Source: Hydractinia symbiolongicarpus
Lineage: Eukaryota; Cnidaria; Hydrozoa; Anthoathecata; Hydractiniidae
Assembly (NCBI RefSeq): GCF_029227915.1
Contig: NC_079885.1
Span: forward strand, 16,567,001-16,631,000
Direction of reading: 5' to 3'
Length of the DNA: 64,000 nucleotides
Shown: one piece after another, positions 25,211 to 39,200 of the stretch
Numbering within the stretch: the stretch's first letter is position 1
Layout: the number at the start of each line of letters is the position of its first letter
Translations under genes and position numbers: made by a program
Notes under the pieces: model-generated
The model's input: only the letters and a program-made list of their open reading frames with translations
Told to the model about the DNA's origin: nothing
Database searches by the model: none

Positions 25211-27210
25211 GCTTTAGCACACTGTTAACTCCGTGCAAAGCCCTCTAAAGGCTGTAATATGGCCATTTACAGCCTGATAAAGGCATTATACGTAAATACC
25301 GTCGTTCCAACTGCCTGCGCAGGTTACCATAGGAGTAGTCCTTCCAGTCTCAATGGACTATAACGTTCCAAGTCCTTTTCCCTGACGCCATGGTTATAGA
25401 ACACTGTTAACTACGTGCACAGCCCTCTAAAGTCAGTAATACGGCCTTTTGCAGGCTAATAAAGCCTTTACACGTAAATACCGTGATTCCACCACCCTCC
25501 GCCGGATACCATTAGTCTAGTCCTTCCAGTCCCAATGGAATACAACGTGCCAAGTCGTTTTCTTTGGCACCTTGGCGTTAGAAGACCGGCAACTCGCGCA
25601 CAGTCCTCCAAATCCTGTAACATGGCCTTTTACAGACTAATAAAGGTCTTACACGCAAATCACGTTCTTCCACGTCCCAAGCAAGGCTACCAATGGTCTA
25701 GTTGTCCCAGTCTTAATGGACTATGACGTCCCAAGTCCTTTTCCTTGGCGCCATGGCTATAGAACACTGTTAACTACGTGCACAGCCCTCTAAAGGCAGT
25801 AATATGGCCATTTGCAGCCTAATAAAGGCCTTACACGTAAATCACGTTCTTCCACGTCCCCAGCAAGGCTACCAATGGCCTAGTGTTCCCAGTCTCAATG
25901 GACTACAACGTGCCAAGTCCTTTTCCTTGGCGCTATGGCGTTAGAACACTGTTAACTACGTGAACGGCCCTTTGAACGCTGTAATATGGCCTTTTGCAGA
26001 CTAATAAAGGCCTTACACGTAAACCACGTGCTTTTACGCTCCCAACCAGGCTACCATTGGTCTAGTGTTCTCAGTCTCAATGGAATATGACGTCCCAAGT
26101 CCTTTTCCTTGGCGCCATGGCTATGGAACACTGTTAACTACGTGCACAGCCCTCTAAAGGCAGTAATATGGCCATTTGCAGCCTAATAAAGGCCTTACAC
26201 GTAAATCACGTTCTTCCACGTCCCCAGCAAGGCTACCAATGGCCTAGTGTTCCCAGTCTCAATGGACTACAACGTGCCAAGTCCTTTTCCTTGGCGCCAT
26301 GGCTTTAGCACACTGTTAACTCCGTGCAAAGCCCTCTAAAGGCTGTAATATGGCCATTTACAGCCTGATAAAGGCATTATACGTAAATACCGTCGTTCCA
26401 ACTGCCTGCGCAGGTTACCATAGGAGTAGTCCTTCCAGTCTCAATGGACTATAACGTTCCAAGTCCTTTTCCCTGACGCCATGGTTATAGAACACTGTTA
26501 ACTACGTGCACAGCCCTCTAAAGTCAGTAATACGGCCTTTTGCAGGCTAATAAAGCCTTTACACGTAAATACCGTGATTCCACCACCCTCCGCCGGATAC
26601 CATTAGTCTAGTCCTTCCAGTCCCAATGGAATACAACGTGCCAAGTCGTTTTCTTTGGCACCTTGGCGTTAGAAGACCGGCAACTCGCGCACAGTCCTCC
26701 AAATCCTGTAACATGGCCTTTTACAGACTAATAAAGGTCTTACACGCAAATCACGTTCTTCCACGTCCCAAGCAAGGCTACCAATGGTCTAGTTGTCCCA
26801 GTCTTAATGGACTATGACGTCCCAAGTCCTTTTCCTTGGCGCCATGGCTATAGAACACTGTTAACTACGTGCACAGCCCTCTAAAGGCAGTAATATGGCC
26901 ATTTGCAGCCTAATAAAGGCCTTACACGTAAATCACGTTCTTCCACGTCCCCAGCAAGGCTACCAATGGCCTAGTGTTCCCAGTCTCAATGGACTACAAC
27001 GTGCCAAGTCCTTTTCCTTGGCGCTATGGCGTTAGAACACTGTTAACTACGTGAACGGCCCTTTGAACGCTGTAATATGGCCTTTTGCAGACTAATAAAG
27101 GCCTTACACGTAAACCACGTGCTTTTACGCTCCCAACCAGGCTACCATTGGTCTAGTGTTCTCAGTCTCAATGGAATATGACGTCCCAAGTCGTTTTCCT
27201 TGGCGCCATG
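25211..27210 (+). repeat. Tandem 1,091-bp satellite duplication
   Basis: Sequence from 25211 to about 26100 is repeated from 26302 to about 27190 with the same rare variants, including the deleted base in GGCAACTCGCGCAC. The offset of 1,091 is six monomers minus one base. Confidence 0.75.
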
Positions 27211-30200
27211 GCTTTAGCACACTGTTAACTCCGTGCAAAGCCCTCTAAAGGCTGTAATATGGCCATTTACAGCCTGATAAAGGCATTATACGTAAATACC
27301 GTCATTCCAACAGCCTGCGCAGGTTACCATAGGAGTAGTCCTTCCAGTCTCAATGGACTATAACGTTCCAAGTCCTTTTCCCTGACGCCATGGCTATAGA
27401 ACACTGTTAACTACGTGCACAGCCCTCTAAAGGCAGTAATATGGCCATTTGCAGCCTAATAAAGGCCTTACACATAAATCACGTTCTTCCACGTCCCCAG
27501 CAAGGCTACCAATGGCCTAGTGGTCCCAGTCTCAATGGACTACAAGGTGCCAAGTCCTTTTCCTTGGCGCTATGGCGTTAGAACACTGTTAACTACGTGA
27601 ACGGCCCTTTGAACGCTGTAATATGGCCTTTTGCAGCCTAATAAAGACCTTAGACGTAAACCACGTGCTTCCACGCTCCCAGCCAGGCTACCATTGATCT
27701 AGTCCTTCGAGTCTCAATGGACTTTGACGTCCCAAGTCCTTTTCCTTGGCGCCATGGCTTTAGAACAATGTTAACTCCGTGCACAGCCCTCTAAATGCTG
27801 TAACATGGCCTTTTGCAGACTAATAATGGCTTTAAACGTAAATACTGTCGTTCCACGTCCCCAGCAAGGCTACCAATGGTCTAGTGTTCCCAGTCTTAAT
27901 GGAATGTGACGTCCCAAGTCATTTTCCTTGACGCCATGGCTATAGAACACTGTTAACTACGCGCACAGTCCTCTAAAGGCTGTAATATGGCCATTTGGAG
28001 CCTAATAAAGGCGTTATACGTAAATACCGTTGTTCCACCTGCCTGCGCAGGTTACCATAGGAGTAGTCCTTCCAGTCTCAATGGACTATAACGTCCCAAG
28101 TACTTTTCTTTGGCGCCATGGCTTTAGAACAATGTTAACTCCGTGCACAGCCCTCTAAATGCTGTAACATGGCCTTTTGCAGACTAATAATGGCTTTAAA
28201 CGTAAGTACTGTCGTTCCACGTCCCCAGCAAGGCTACCAATCGTCTAGTGTTCCCAGTCTTAATGGAATGTGACGTCCCAAGTCATTTTCCTTGACGCCA
28301 TGGCTATAGAACACTGTTAACTACGTGCACAGCCCTCTAAAGGCAGTAATTTGGCCATTTGCAGCCTAATAAAGGCCTTACACGTAAATCACGTTCTTCC
28401 ACGTCCCCAGCAAGGTTACCAATGGTCTAGTGTTCCCAGTCTTATTGGAATATGACGTCTCAAGTCCTTTTTCTTGACGCCATGGCTTTAGAACACTCTT
28501 AGCTACGTGCACAGCCCCCTGTAAGCCGTATTATTGCCGTTGCAGCCTAATAAAGGCCTTAGACGTAAACCACGTGCTTCACGCTCCCGGCCAGGCTACC
28601 ATTGATCTAGTCCTTCAAGTCTCATTGGACTCCGACTTGCCAAGTCGTTCTCCTTAGCGTCATGGCTTTAGAACAATGTTAACTCCGTGCACAGCCCTCT
28701 AAATGCTGCAATATGTCCTTTTACAGACTAATAAAGGCCTTGCACGTAAATCACGTTCTTCCACGTCCCCAGCAAGGCTACCAATGGCCTTGTGTTCCCA
28801 GTCGCAATGGACTACAACGTGCCAAGTCCTTTTCCTTGGCGCTATGGCGTTAGAACACTGTTAACTACGTGAACGGCCCTTTGAACGCTGTAATATGGCT
28901 TTTTGCAGACTAATAAAGGCCTTACACGTAAACCACGTGCTTTTACGCTCCCAACCAGGCTACCATTGGTCTAGTGTTCTCAGTCTCAATGGAATATGAC
29001 GTCCCAGGTCGTTTGCCTTGGCGCCATGGCTTTAGCACACTGTTAACTTCGTGCAAAGCCCTCTAAAGGCTGTAATATGGCCATTTGCAGCCTGATAAAG
29101 GCATTATACGTAAATACAGTCGTTCCAACTGCCTGCGCAGGTTACCATAGGAGTAGTCCTTCCAGTCTCAATGGACTATAACGTTCCAAGTCCTTTTCCC
29201 TGACGCCATGGCTATAGAACACTGTTAACTACGTGCACAGTCCTCTAAAGTCAGTAATACGGCCTTTTGCAGGCTAATAAAGCCTTTACACGTAAATACC
29301 GTGATTCCACCACCCTCCGCCGGATACCATTAGTCTAGTCCTTCCAGTCCCAATGGAATACAACGTGTCAAGTCGTTTTCTTTGGCACCTTGGCGTTAGA
29401 AGACCGGCAACTACGCGCACAGTACTCCAAATCCTGTAACATGGCCTTTTACAGAATATAAAAGGTCTTACACGCAAATCACGTTCTTCCACGTCCCAAG
29501 CAGCCTAATAAAGGCCTTAGACGTAAACCACGTGCTTCCACGCTCCCAGCCAGGCTACCATTGATCTAGTCCTTCGAGTCTCAATGGACTATCACGTCCC
29601 AAGTCCTTTTCCTTGGCGCCATGGCTTTAGAACAATGTTAACTCCGTGCACAGCCCTCTAAATGCTGTAACATGGCCTTTTGCAGACTAACAAAGGCCTT
29701 GCACGTAAATCACGTTCTTCCAGGTCCCCAGCAAGGCTACCAATGGCCTATTGTTCCCAGTCTCAATGGACTACAACGTGCCAAGTCCTTTTCCTTGGCG
29801 CTATGGCGTTAGAACACTGCTAACTACGTGTAGGCCCTTTGAACGCTGTAATATGGCCTTTTGCAGACTAATAAAGGCCTTACACGTAAACCACGTGCTT
29901 TTACGCTCCCAACCAGGCTACCATTGGTCTAGTGTTCTCAGTCTCAATGGAATATGACGTCCCAAGTCATTTTCCTTGGCGCCATGGCTTTAGCACACTG
30001 TTAACTCCGTGCAAAGCCCTCTAAAGGCTGTAATATGGCCATTTGCAGCCTAATAAAGGCGTTATACGTAAATACCGTCGTTCCAACTGCCTGCGCAGGT
30101 TACCATAGGAGTAGTCCTTCCAGTCTCAATGGACTATAACTTTCCAAGTCCTTTTCCCTGACGCCATGGCTATAGAACACTGTTAACTAGATGCACAGCC

Positions 30201-33200
30201 TTCTAAAGGCAGTATTATGTCCTTTTGCAGACTAATAAAGACCTTACACGTAAATAACGTGCTTCCATGCTCCAAACCATGCTACCATTGATCTAGTCCT
30301 TCCAGTCTCAATGGAATACGACGTTCCAAGGCGTTTTCCTTCGCGCTATGGCGTTAGAACACTGTTAACTACGTGCACGGCCCTTTGAACGCAGTAATAT
30401 GGCCATTTGCAGCCTATTAAAGGCCTTATACGTAAATACTGTTGCTCCACCTGCCTGCGCAAGTTGCCATTGGTGTAGTCCTTTCACTCTCAATGGACTA
30501 TGACGTCCCAAGTCCTTTTCCTTGGCGCCATGGCTTTAGAACAATGTTAACTCCGTGCACAGCCCTCTAAATGCTGTAACATGGCCTTTTGCAGACTAAT
30601 AATGGCTTTAAACGTAAATACTGTCGTTCCACGTCCCCAGCAAGGGTACCAATGGTCTAGTGTTCCCAGTCTTATTGGAATGTGACGTCCCAAGTCATTT
30701 TCCTTGACGCCATGGCTATAGAACACTGTTAACTCCGTGCACAGCCCTCTAAAGGCAGTAATATGGCCATTTGCTGCCTAATAAAGGCATTATACGTAAA
30801 TACCGTCGTTCCAACTGCCTGCGCAGGTTACCATAGGAGTAGTCCTTCCAGTCTCAATGGACTATAACGTTCCAAGTTCTTTTCCTTGACGCCATGGCTA
30901 TAGAACACTGTTAACTCCGTGCACAGCCCTCTAAAGGCAGTAATATGGCCATTTGCTGCCTAATAAAGGCCTTAGACGTAAACCACGTGCTTCCACGCTT
31001 CCAGCCAGGCTACCATTGATCTAGTCCTTCGAGTCTCAATGGACTATGATGTCCCAAGTCCTTTTCCTTGGCGCCATGGCTTTAGAACAATGTTAACTCC
31101 GTGCACAGCCCTCTAAATGCTGTAACATGGCCTTTTGCAGACTAATAATGGCTTTAAACGTAAATACTGTCGTTCCACGTCCCCAGCAAGGCTACCAATG
31201 TCTAGTGTTCCCAGTCTTAATGGATAATGACGTTCCAAGTCCTTTTCCTTGGCGCCATGGCTATAGAACACTGTTAACTACGTGCACAGCCCTCTAAAGG
31301 CAGTAATATGGCCATTTGCAGCCTAATAAAGGCCTTACACGTAAATCACGTTCTTCCACGTCCCCAGCAAGGTTACCAATGGTCTAGTGTTCCCAGTCTT
31401 AATGGAATATGACGTCTCAAGTCCTTTTCCTTGACGCCATGGCTTTAAAACACTCTAAGCTACGTGCACAGCCCCCTGTGAGCCGTATTATTGCCGTCGC
31501 AGCCTAATAAAGGCCTTAGACGTAAACCACGTGCTTTCACGCTCCCGGCCAGGCTACCATTGATCTAGTCCTTCAAGTCTCAATGGACTCCGACTTGCCA
31601 AGTCGTTCTCCTTAGCGTCATGGCTTTAGAGCACCGTGAACTATGTGCACAGCCTTCTAAATGCTGCAATATGTCCTTTTACAGACTAATAAAGGCCTTG
31701 CACGTAAATCACGTTCTTCCACGTCCCCAGCAAGGCTACCAATGGCCTAGTGTTCCCAGTCTCAATGTACTACAACGTGCCAAGTCCTTTTCCTTGGCGC
31801 TATGGCGTTAGAACACTGTTAACTACGTGAACGGCCCTTTGAACGCTGTAATATGGCCTTTTGCAGACTAATAAAGGCCTTACACGTAAACCACGTGCTT
31901 TTACGCTCCCAACCAGGCTACCATTGGTCTAGTGTTCTCAGTCTCAATGGAATATGACGTCCCAAGTCGTTTTCCTTGGCGCCATGGCTTTAGCACACTG
32001 TTAACTCCGTGCAAAGCCCTCTAAAGGCTGTAATATGGCCATTTGCAGCCTGATAAAGGCATTATACGTAAATACCGTCGTTCCAACTGCCTGCGCAGGT
32101 TACCATAGGAGTAGTCCTTCCAGTCTCAATGGACTATAACGTTCCAAGTCCTTTTCCCTGACGCCATGGCTATAAAACACTGTTAACTACGTCCACAGCC
32201 CTCTAAAGGCAGTAATATGGCCATTTGCAGCCTAATAAAGGCCTTACACGTAAATACCATCGTTCCAACTGCCTGCGCAGGTTACCATAGGAGTAGTCCT
32301 TCCAGTCTCAATGGACTATAACGTTCCAAGTCCTTTTCCCTGACGCCATGGCTATAGAACACTGTTAACTACGTGCACAGCCCTCTAAAGGCAGTAATAT
32401 GGCCATTTGCAGCCTAATAAAGGCCTTACACGTAAATCACGTTCTTCCACGTCCCCAGCAAGGCTACCAATGGCCTAGTGTTCCCAGTCTCAATGGACTA
32501 CAACGTGCCAAGTCCTTTTCCTTGGCGCTATAGCGTTAGAACACTGTTAACTACGTGAACGGCCCTTTGAACGCTGTAATATGGCCTTTTGCAGACTAAT
32601 AAAGGCCTTACACGTAAACCACGTGCTTTTACGCTCCCAATCAGGCTACCATTGGTCTAGTGTTCTCAGTCTCAATGGAATATGACGTCCCAAGTCGTTT
32701 TCCTTGGCGCCATGGCTATAGAACACTGTTAACTACGTGCACAGCCCTCTAAAGGCAGTAATATGGCCATTTGCAGCCTGATAAAGGCCTTACACGTAAA
32801 TCACGTTCTTCCACGTCCCCAGCAAGGCTACCAATGGCCTAGTGTTCCCAGTCTCAATGGACTACAACGTGCCAAGTCCTTTTCCTTGGTGCCATGGCTT
32901 TAGCACACTGTTAACTCCGTGCAAAGCCCTCTAAAGGCTGTAATATGGCCATTTACAGCCTGATAAAGGCATTATACGTAAATACCGTCGTTCCAACTGC
33001 CTGCGCAGGTTACCATAGGAGTAGTCCTTCCAGTCTCAATGGACTATAACGTTCCAAGTCCTTTTCCCTGACGCCATGGCTATAGAACACTGTTAACTAC
33101 GTGCACAGCCCTCTAAAGTCAGTAATACGGCCTTTTGCAGGCTAATAAAGCCTTTACACGTAAATACCGTGATTCCACCACCCTCCGCCGGATACCATTA

Positions 33201-36200
33201 GTCTAGTCCTTCCAGTCCCAATGGAATACAACGTGCCAAGTCGTTTTCTTTGGCACCTTGGCGTTAGAAGACCGGCAACTCGCGCACAGTCCTCCAAATC
33301 CTGTAACATGGCCTTTTACAGACTAATAAAGGTCTTACACGTAAATCACGTTCTTCCACGTCCCCAGCAAGGTTACCAATTGTCTAGTGTTCCCAGTCTT
33401 AATGGAATATGATGTCTCAAGTCCTTTTCCTTGACGCCATGGCTTTAGATCACTCTTAGCTACGTGCACAGACCCCTGTAAGCAGTAATATTGCCGTCGC
33501 AGCCTAATAAAGGCCTTAGACGTAAACCACGTGCTTCCACGCTCCCAGCCAGGCTACCATTGATCTAGTCCTTCGAGTCTCAATGGACTATGACGTCCCA
33601 AGTCCTTTTCCTTGGCGCCATGGCTTTAGAACAATGTTAACTCCGCGCACAGCCCTCTAAATGCTGTAACATGGCCTTTTGCAGACTAATAATGGCTTTA
33701 AACGTAAATACTGTCGTTCCACGTCCCCAGCAAGGCTACCAATGGTCTAGTGTTCCCAGTCTTAATGGAATGTGACGTCCCAAGTCATTTTCCTTGACGC
33801 CATGGCTATAGAACACTGTTAACTACGCGCACAGTCCTCTAAAGGCTGTAATATGGCCATTTGGAGCCTAATAAAGGCGTTATACGTAAATACCGTTGTT
33901 CCACCTGCCTGCGCAGGTTACCATAGGAGTAGTCCTTCCAGTCTCAATGGACTATGACGTCCCAAGTCCTTTTCCTTGGCGCCATGGCTTTAGAACAAAT
34001 GCTGTAACATGGCCTTTTGCAGACTAATAATGGCTTTAAACGTAAATACTGTCGTTCCACGTCCCCAGCAAGGCTACCAATGGTCTAGTGTTCCCAGTCT
34101 TAATGGAATGTGACGTCCCAAGTCATTTTCCTTGACGCCATGGCTATAGAACACTGTTAAGTACGTGCACAGCCCTCTAAAGGCAGTAATTTGGCCATTT
34201 GCAGCCTAATAAAGGCCTTACACGTAAATCACGTTCTTCGACGTCCCCAGCAAGGTTACCAATGGTCTAGTGTTCCCAGTCTTAATGGAATATGACGTCT
34301 CAAGTCCTTTTCCTTGACGCCATGGCTTTAGAACACTCTTAGTTACGTGCACAGCCCCCTGTAAGCCGTATTATTGCCGTCGCAGCCTAATAAAGGCCTT
34401 AGACGTAAACCACGTGCTTCACGCTCCCGGCCAGGCTACCATTGATCTAGTCCTTCAAGTCTCATTAGACTCCGACTTGCCAAGTCGTTCTCCTTAGCGT
34501 CATGGCTTTAGAGCACCGTGAACTATGTGCACAGCCTTCTAAATGCTGCAATATGTCCTTTTACAGACTAATAAAGGCCTTGCACGTAAATCACGTTCTT
34601 CCGAATCCCCAGCAATGCTACCAATGGCCTTGTGTTCCCAGTCTCAATGGACTACAACGTGCCAAGTCCTTTTCCTTGGCGCTATGGCGTTAGAACACTG
34701 TTAACTACGTGAACGGCCCTTTGAACGCTGTAATATGGCTTTTTGCAGACTAATAAAGGCCTTACACGTAAACCACGTGCTTTTACGCTCCCAACCAGGC
34801 TACCATTGGTCTAGTGTTCTCAGTCTCAATGGAATATGACGTCCCAAGTCATTTTCCTTGGCGCCATGGCTTTAGCACACTGTTAACTTCGTGCAAAGCC
34901 CTCTAAAGGCTGTAATATGGCCATTTGCAGCCTGATAAAGGCATTATACGTAAATACAGTCGTTCCAACTGCCTGCGCAGGTTACCATAGGAGTAGTCCT
35001 TCCAGTCTCAATGGACTATAACGTTCCAAGTCCTTTTCCCTGACGCCATGGCTATAGAACACTGTTAACTACGTGCACAGTCCTCTAAAGTCAGTAATAC
35101 GGCCTTTTGCAGGCTAATAAAGCCTTTACACGTAAATACCGTGATTCCACCACCCTCCGCCGGATACCATTAGTCTAGTCCTTCAAGTCCCAATGGAATA
35201 CAACGTGTCAAGTCGTTTTCTTTGGCACCTTGGCGTTAGAAGACCGGCAACTACGCGCACAGTCCTCAAAATCCTGTAACATGGCCTTTTACAGACTAAT
35301 AAAGGTCTTACACGTAAATCACGTTCTTCCACGTCCCCAGCAAGGTTACCAATGGTCTAGTGTTCCCAGTCTTAATGGAATATGACGTCTCAAGTCCTTT
35401 TCCTTGACGCCATGGCTTTAGATCACTCTTAGCTACGTGCACAGACCCCTGTAAGCAGTAATATTGCCGTCGCAGCCTAATAAAGGCCTTAGACGTAAAC
35501 CACGTGCTTCCACGCTCCCAGCCAGGCTACCATTGATCTAGTCCTTCGAGTCTCAATGGACTATGACGTCCCAAGTCCTTTTCCTTGGCGCCATGGCTTT
35601 AGAACAATGTTAACTCCGTGCACAGCCCTCTAAATGCTGTAACATGGCCTTTTGCAGACTAATAAAGGCCTTGCACGTAAATCACGTTCTTCCACGTCCC
35701 CAGCAAGGCTACCAATGGCCTTGTGTTCCCAGTCTCAATGGACTACAACGTGCCAAGTCGTTTTCTTTGGCACCTTGGCGTTAGAAGACCGGCAACTACG
35801 CGCACAGTCCTCCAAATCCTGTAACATGGCCTTTTACAGAATATAAAAGGTCTTACACGCAAATCACGTTCTTCCACGTCCCAAGCAAGGCTACCAATGG
35901 TCTAGTTGTCCCAGTCTTAATGGACTATGACGTCCCAAGTCCTTTTCCTTGGCGCCATGGCTATAGAACACTGTTAACTACGTGCACAGCCCTCTAAAGG
36001 CAGTATTATGGCCATTTGCAGCCTAATAAAAGCCTTACACGTAAATCACGTTCTTCCGCGTCCCCAGCAAGGTTACCAATGGTCTAGTGTTCCCAGTCTT
36101 AATGGAATATGACGTCTCAAGTCCTTTTCCTTGACGCCATGGCTTTAGAACACTCTTAGCTACGTGCACAGCCCCCTGTAAGCCGTATTATTGCCGTCGC

Positions 36201-39200
36201 AGCCTAAAAAAGACCTGAGACGTAAACCACGTGCTTTCACGCTCCCGGTCACGCTACCATTGATCTAGTCCTTCAAGTCTCAATGGACTCCGACTTGCCA
36301 AGTCGTTCTCCTTAGCGTCATGGCTTTAGAGCACTGTGAACTATGTGCACAGCCCTCTAAATGCTGCAATATGTCCTTTTACAGACTAATAAAGGCCTTG
36401 CACGTAAATCACGTTCTTCCACGTCCCCAGCAAGGCTACCAATGGCCTATTGTTCCCAGTCTCAATGGACTACAACGTGCCAAGTCCTTTTCCTTGGCGC
36501 TATGGCGTTAGAACACTGCTAACTACGTGTAGGCCCTTTGAACGCTGTAATATGGCCTTTTGCAGACTAATAAAGGCCTTACACGTAAACCACGTGCTTT
36601 TACGCTCCCAACCAGGCTACCATTGGTCTAGTGTTCTCAGTCTCAATGGAATATGACGTCCCAAGTCATTTTCCTTGGCGCCATGGCTTTAGCACACTGT
36701 TAACTCCGTGCAAAGCCCTCTAAAGGCTGTAATATGGCCATTTGCAGCCTAATAAAGGCGTTATACGTAAATACCGTCGTTCCAACTGCCTGCGCAGGTT
36801 ACCATAGGAGTAGTCCTTCCAGTCTCAATGGACTATAACGTTCCAAGTCCTTTTCCCTGACGCCATGGCTATAGAACACTGTTAACTACGTGCACAGCCC
36901 TCTAAAGGCAGTAATATGGCCATTTGCAGCCTAATAAAGGCCTTACACGTAAATCACGTTCGGCAACTTGCCCAGCAAGGCTACCAATGGTCTAGTGTTT
37001 CCCATCTTAACGGAAAATGACGTCCCAAGTCCTTTTCTTTGACGCCATGGCTATAGAATACTGTTAACTTAGTGCACAGCCTTCTAAAGGCAGTATTATG
37101 TCCTTTTGCAGACTAATAAAGACCTTACACGTAAATAACGTGCTTCCATGCTCCAAACCATGCTACCATTGATCTAGTCCTTCCAGTCTCAATGGAATAC
37201 GACGTTCCAAGGCGTTTTCCTTCGCGCTATGGCGTTAGAACACTGTTAACTACGTGCACGGCCCTTTGAACGCAGTAATATGGCCATTTGCAGCCTATTA
37301 AAGGCCTTATACGTAAATACTGTTGCTCCACCTGCCTGCGCAAGTTGCCATTGGTGTAGTCCTTTCACTCTCAATGGACTATGACGTCCCAAGTCCTTTT
37401 CCTTGGCGCCATGGCTTTAGAACAATGTTAACTCCGTGCACAGCCCTCTAAATGCTGTAACATGGCCTTTTGCATACTAATAATGGCTTTAAAAGTAAAT
37501 ACTGTCGTTCCACGTCCCCAGCAAGCCTACCAATGGTCTAGTGCTCCCAGTCTTAATGGAATATGACGTCCCAAGTCATTTTTCTTGACGCCATGGCTAT
37601 AGAACACTGTTAACTGCGTGCACAGCCCTCTAAAGGCAGTAATATGGCCATTTGCAGCCTAATAAAGGCTTTACACGTAAATCACGTTCTTCCACGTCCC
37701 CAGCAAGGCTACCAATGGTCTACCGTTGCCAGTCTTAATGGAGCATGACGTCCCAAGTCCTTTTCCTTGACGCCATGGCTATAGAACACTGTTAACTACG
37801 TGCACAGCCCCGTATAAGCCGTATTATTGCCTTTGCAGCTTAATAAAGGCCTTAGACGTAAACCACGTGCTTTCACGCTCCCAGCCAGGCTACCATTGAT
37901 CTAGTCCTTCAAGTCTCAATGGACTACAACTTGCCAAGTCGTTCTCCTTGGCGTCATGGCATTAGAGCACTGTGAACTATGTGCACAGCCCTCTAAATGC
38001 TGCAATATGTCCTTTTACAGACTAATAAAGGCCTTGCACGTAAATCACGTTTTCCACGTCCCCAGCAAGGCTACCAATGGCCTAGTGTTCCCAGTCTCAA
38101 TGGTCTACAACGTGCCAAGTCCTTTTCCTTGACGCCATGGCTATAGAACACTGTTAACTGCGTGCACAGTCTTCTAAAGCCAGTGGTATGTACTTTTGCA
38201 GACTAATAAAGAACTTACACGTAAATAACGTGCTTCCATGCTCCCAGCCATGCTACCATTGATCTAGTCCTTCCAGTCTCAATGGACTATGACGTCCCAA
38301 GTCCTTTTTCTTGACGCCATGGCTATAGAACACTGTTAACTACATGCACAGCCCTCTAAAGTCAGTAATACGGCCTTTTGCAGCCTAATAAAGCCTTTAC
38401 ACGTAAATACCGTGATTCCACCACCCTCCGCGGGATACCATTAGTCTAGTCCTTCCAGTCCCAATGGACTACAACGTGCCAAGTCGTTTTCTTTGGCACC
38501 TTGGCGTTAGAAGACCGGCAACTACGCGCACAGTCCTCCAAATCCTGTAACATGGCTTTTTACACACTAATAAAGGTCTTCCACGCCCCCCAGCAAGGTT
38601 ACCAATGGTCTAGTGTTCCCAGTATTAATGGAGTATGACGTCTCAAGTCCTTTTCCTTGACGCCATGGCTTTAGAACACTCTTAGCTACATGCACAGCCC
38701 CCTGTAAGCCGTATTACTGCTGTTGCAGCCTAATAAAGGCCTTAGACGTAAACCACGTGCTTCCACGCTCCCAGCCAGGCTACCATTGATCTAGTCCTCC
38801 AAGTCTCAATGGACTACTACTTCCCAAGTCGTTTTCCTTGACGCCATGGCTTTAGCACACTGTTAACTCCGTGCACAGCCCTCTAAAGGCTTTAATATGG
38901 CCATTTGCAGCCAAATAAAGGCGTTATACGTAAATACCGTCGTTCCAACTGCCTGCGCAGGTTACCACAGGAGTAGTCCTTCCAGTCTCAACAGACTATG
39001 ACGTTCCAAGTCGTTTTACTTCGCGCTATGGCGTTAGAACACTGTTAACTACGTGCACAGCCCTCTAAATGCTGTAACATGGCCTTTTGCAGACTAATAA
39101 TGGCTTTAAACGTAAATACTGTCGTTCCACGTCCCCAGCAAGGCTACCAATAGTCTAGTGTTCCCAGTCTTAATGGAAAAAGACGTCCCAAGTCCTTTTC

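Larger units (their letters stand above)
23056..29991 (+). repeat. Higher-order satellite unit, about 6.2 kb
   Basis: The string of variants at 23056-23761 (and at 4298-5003 left of the element) recurs at 29286-29991, an offset of 6,230 bp. Further on, the variant at 24844 recurs at 31620, an offset of 6,776 bp. The 546-bp difference is exactly three monomers. The array therefore expanded in multi-monomer blocks with later whole-monomer gains and losses. Confidence 0.75.
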
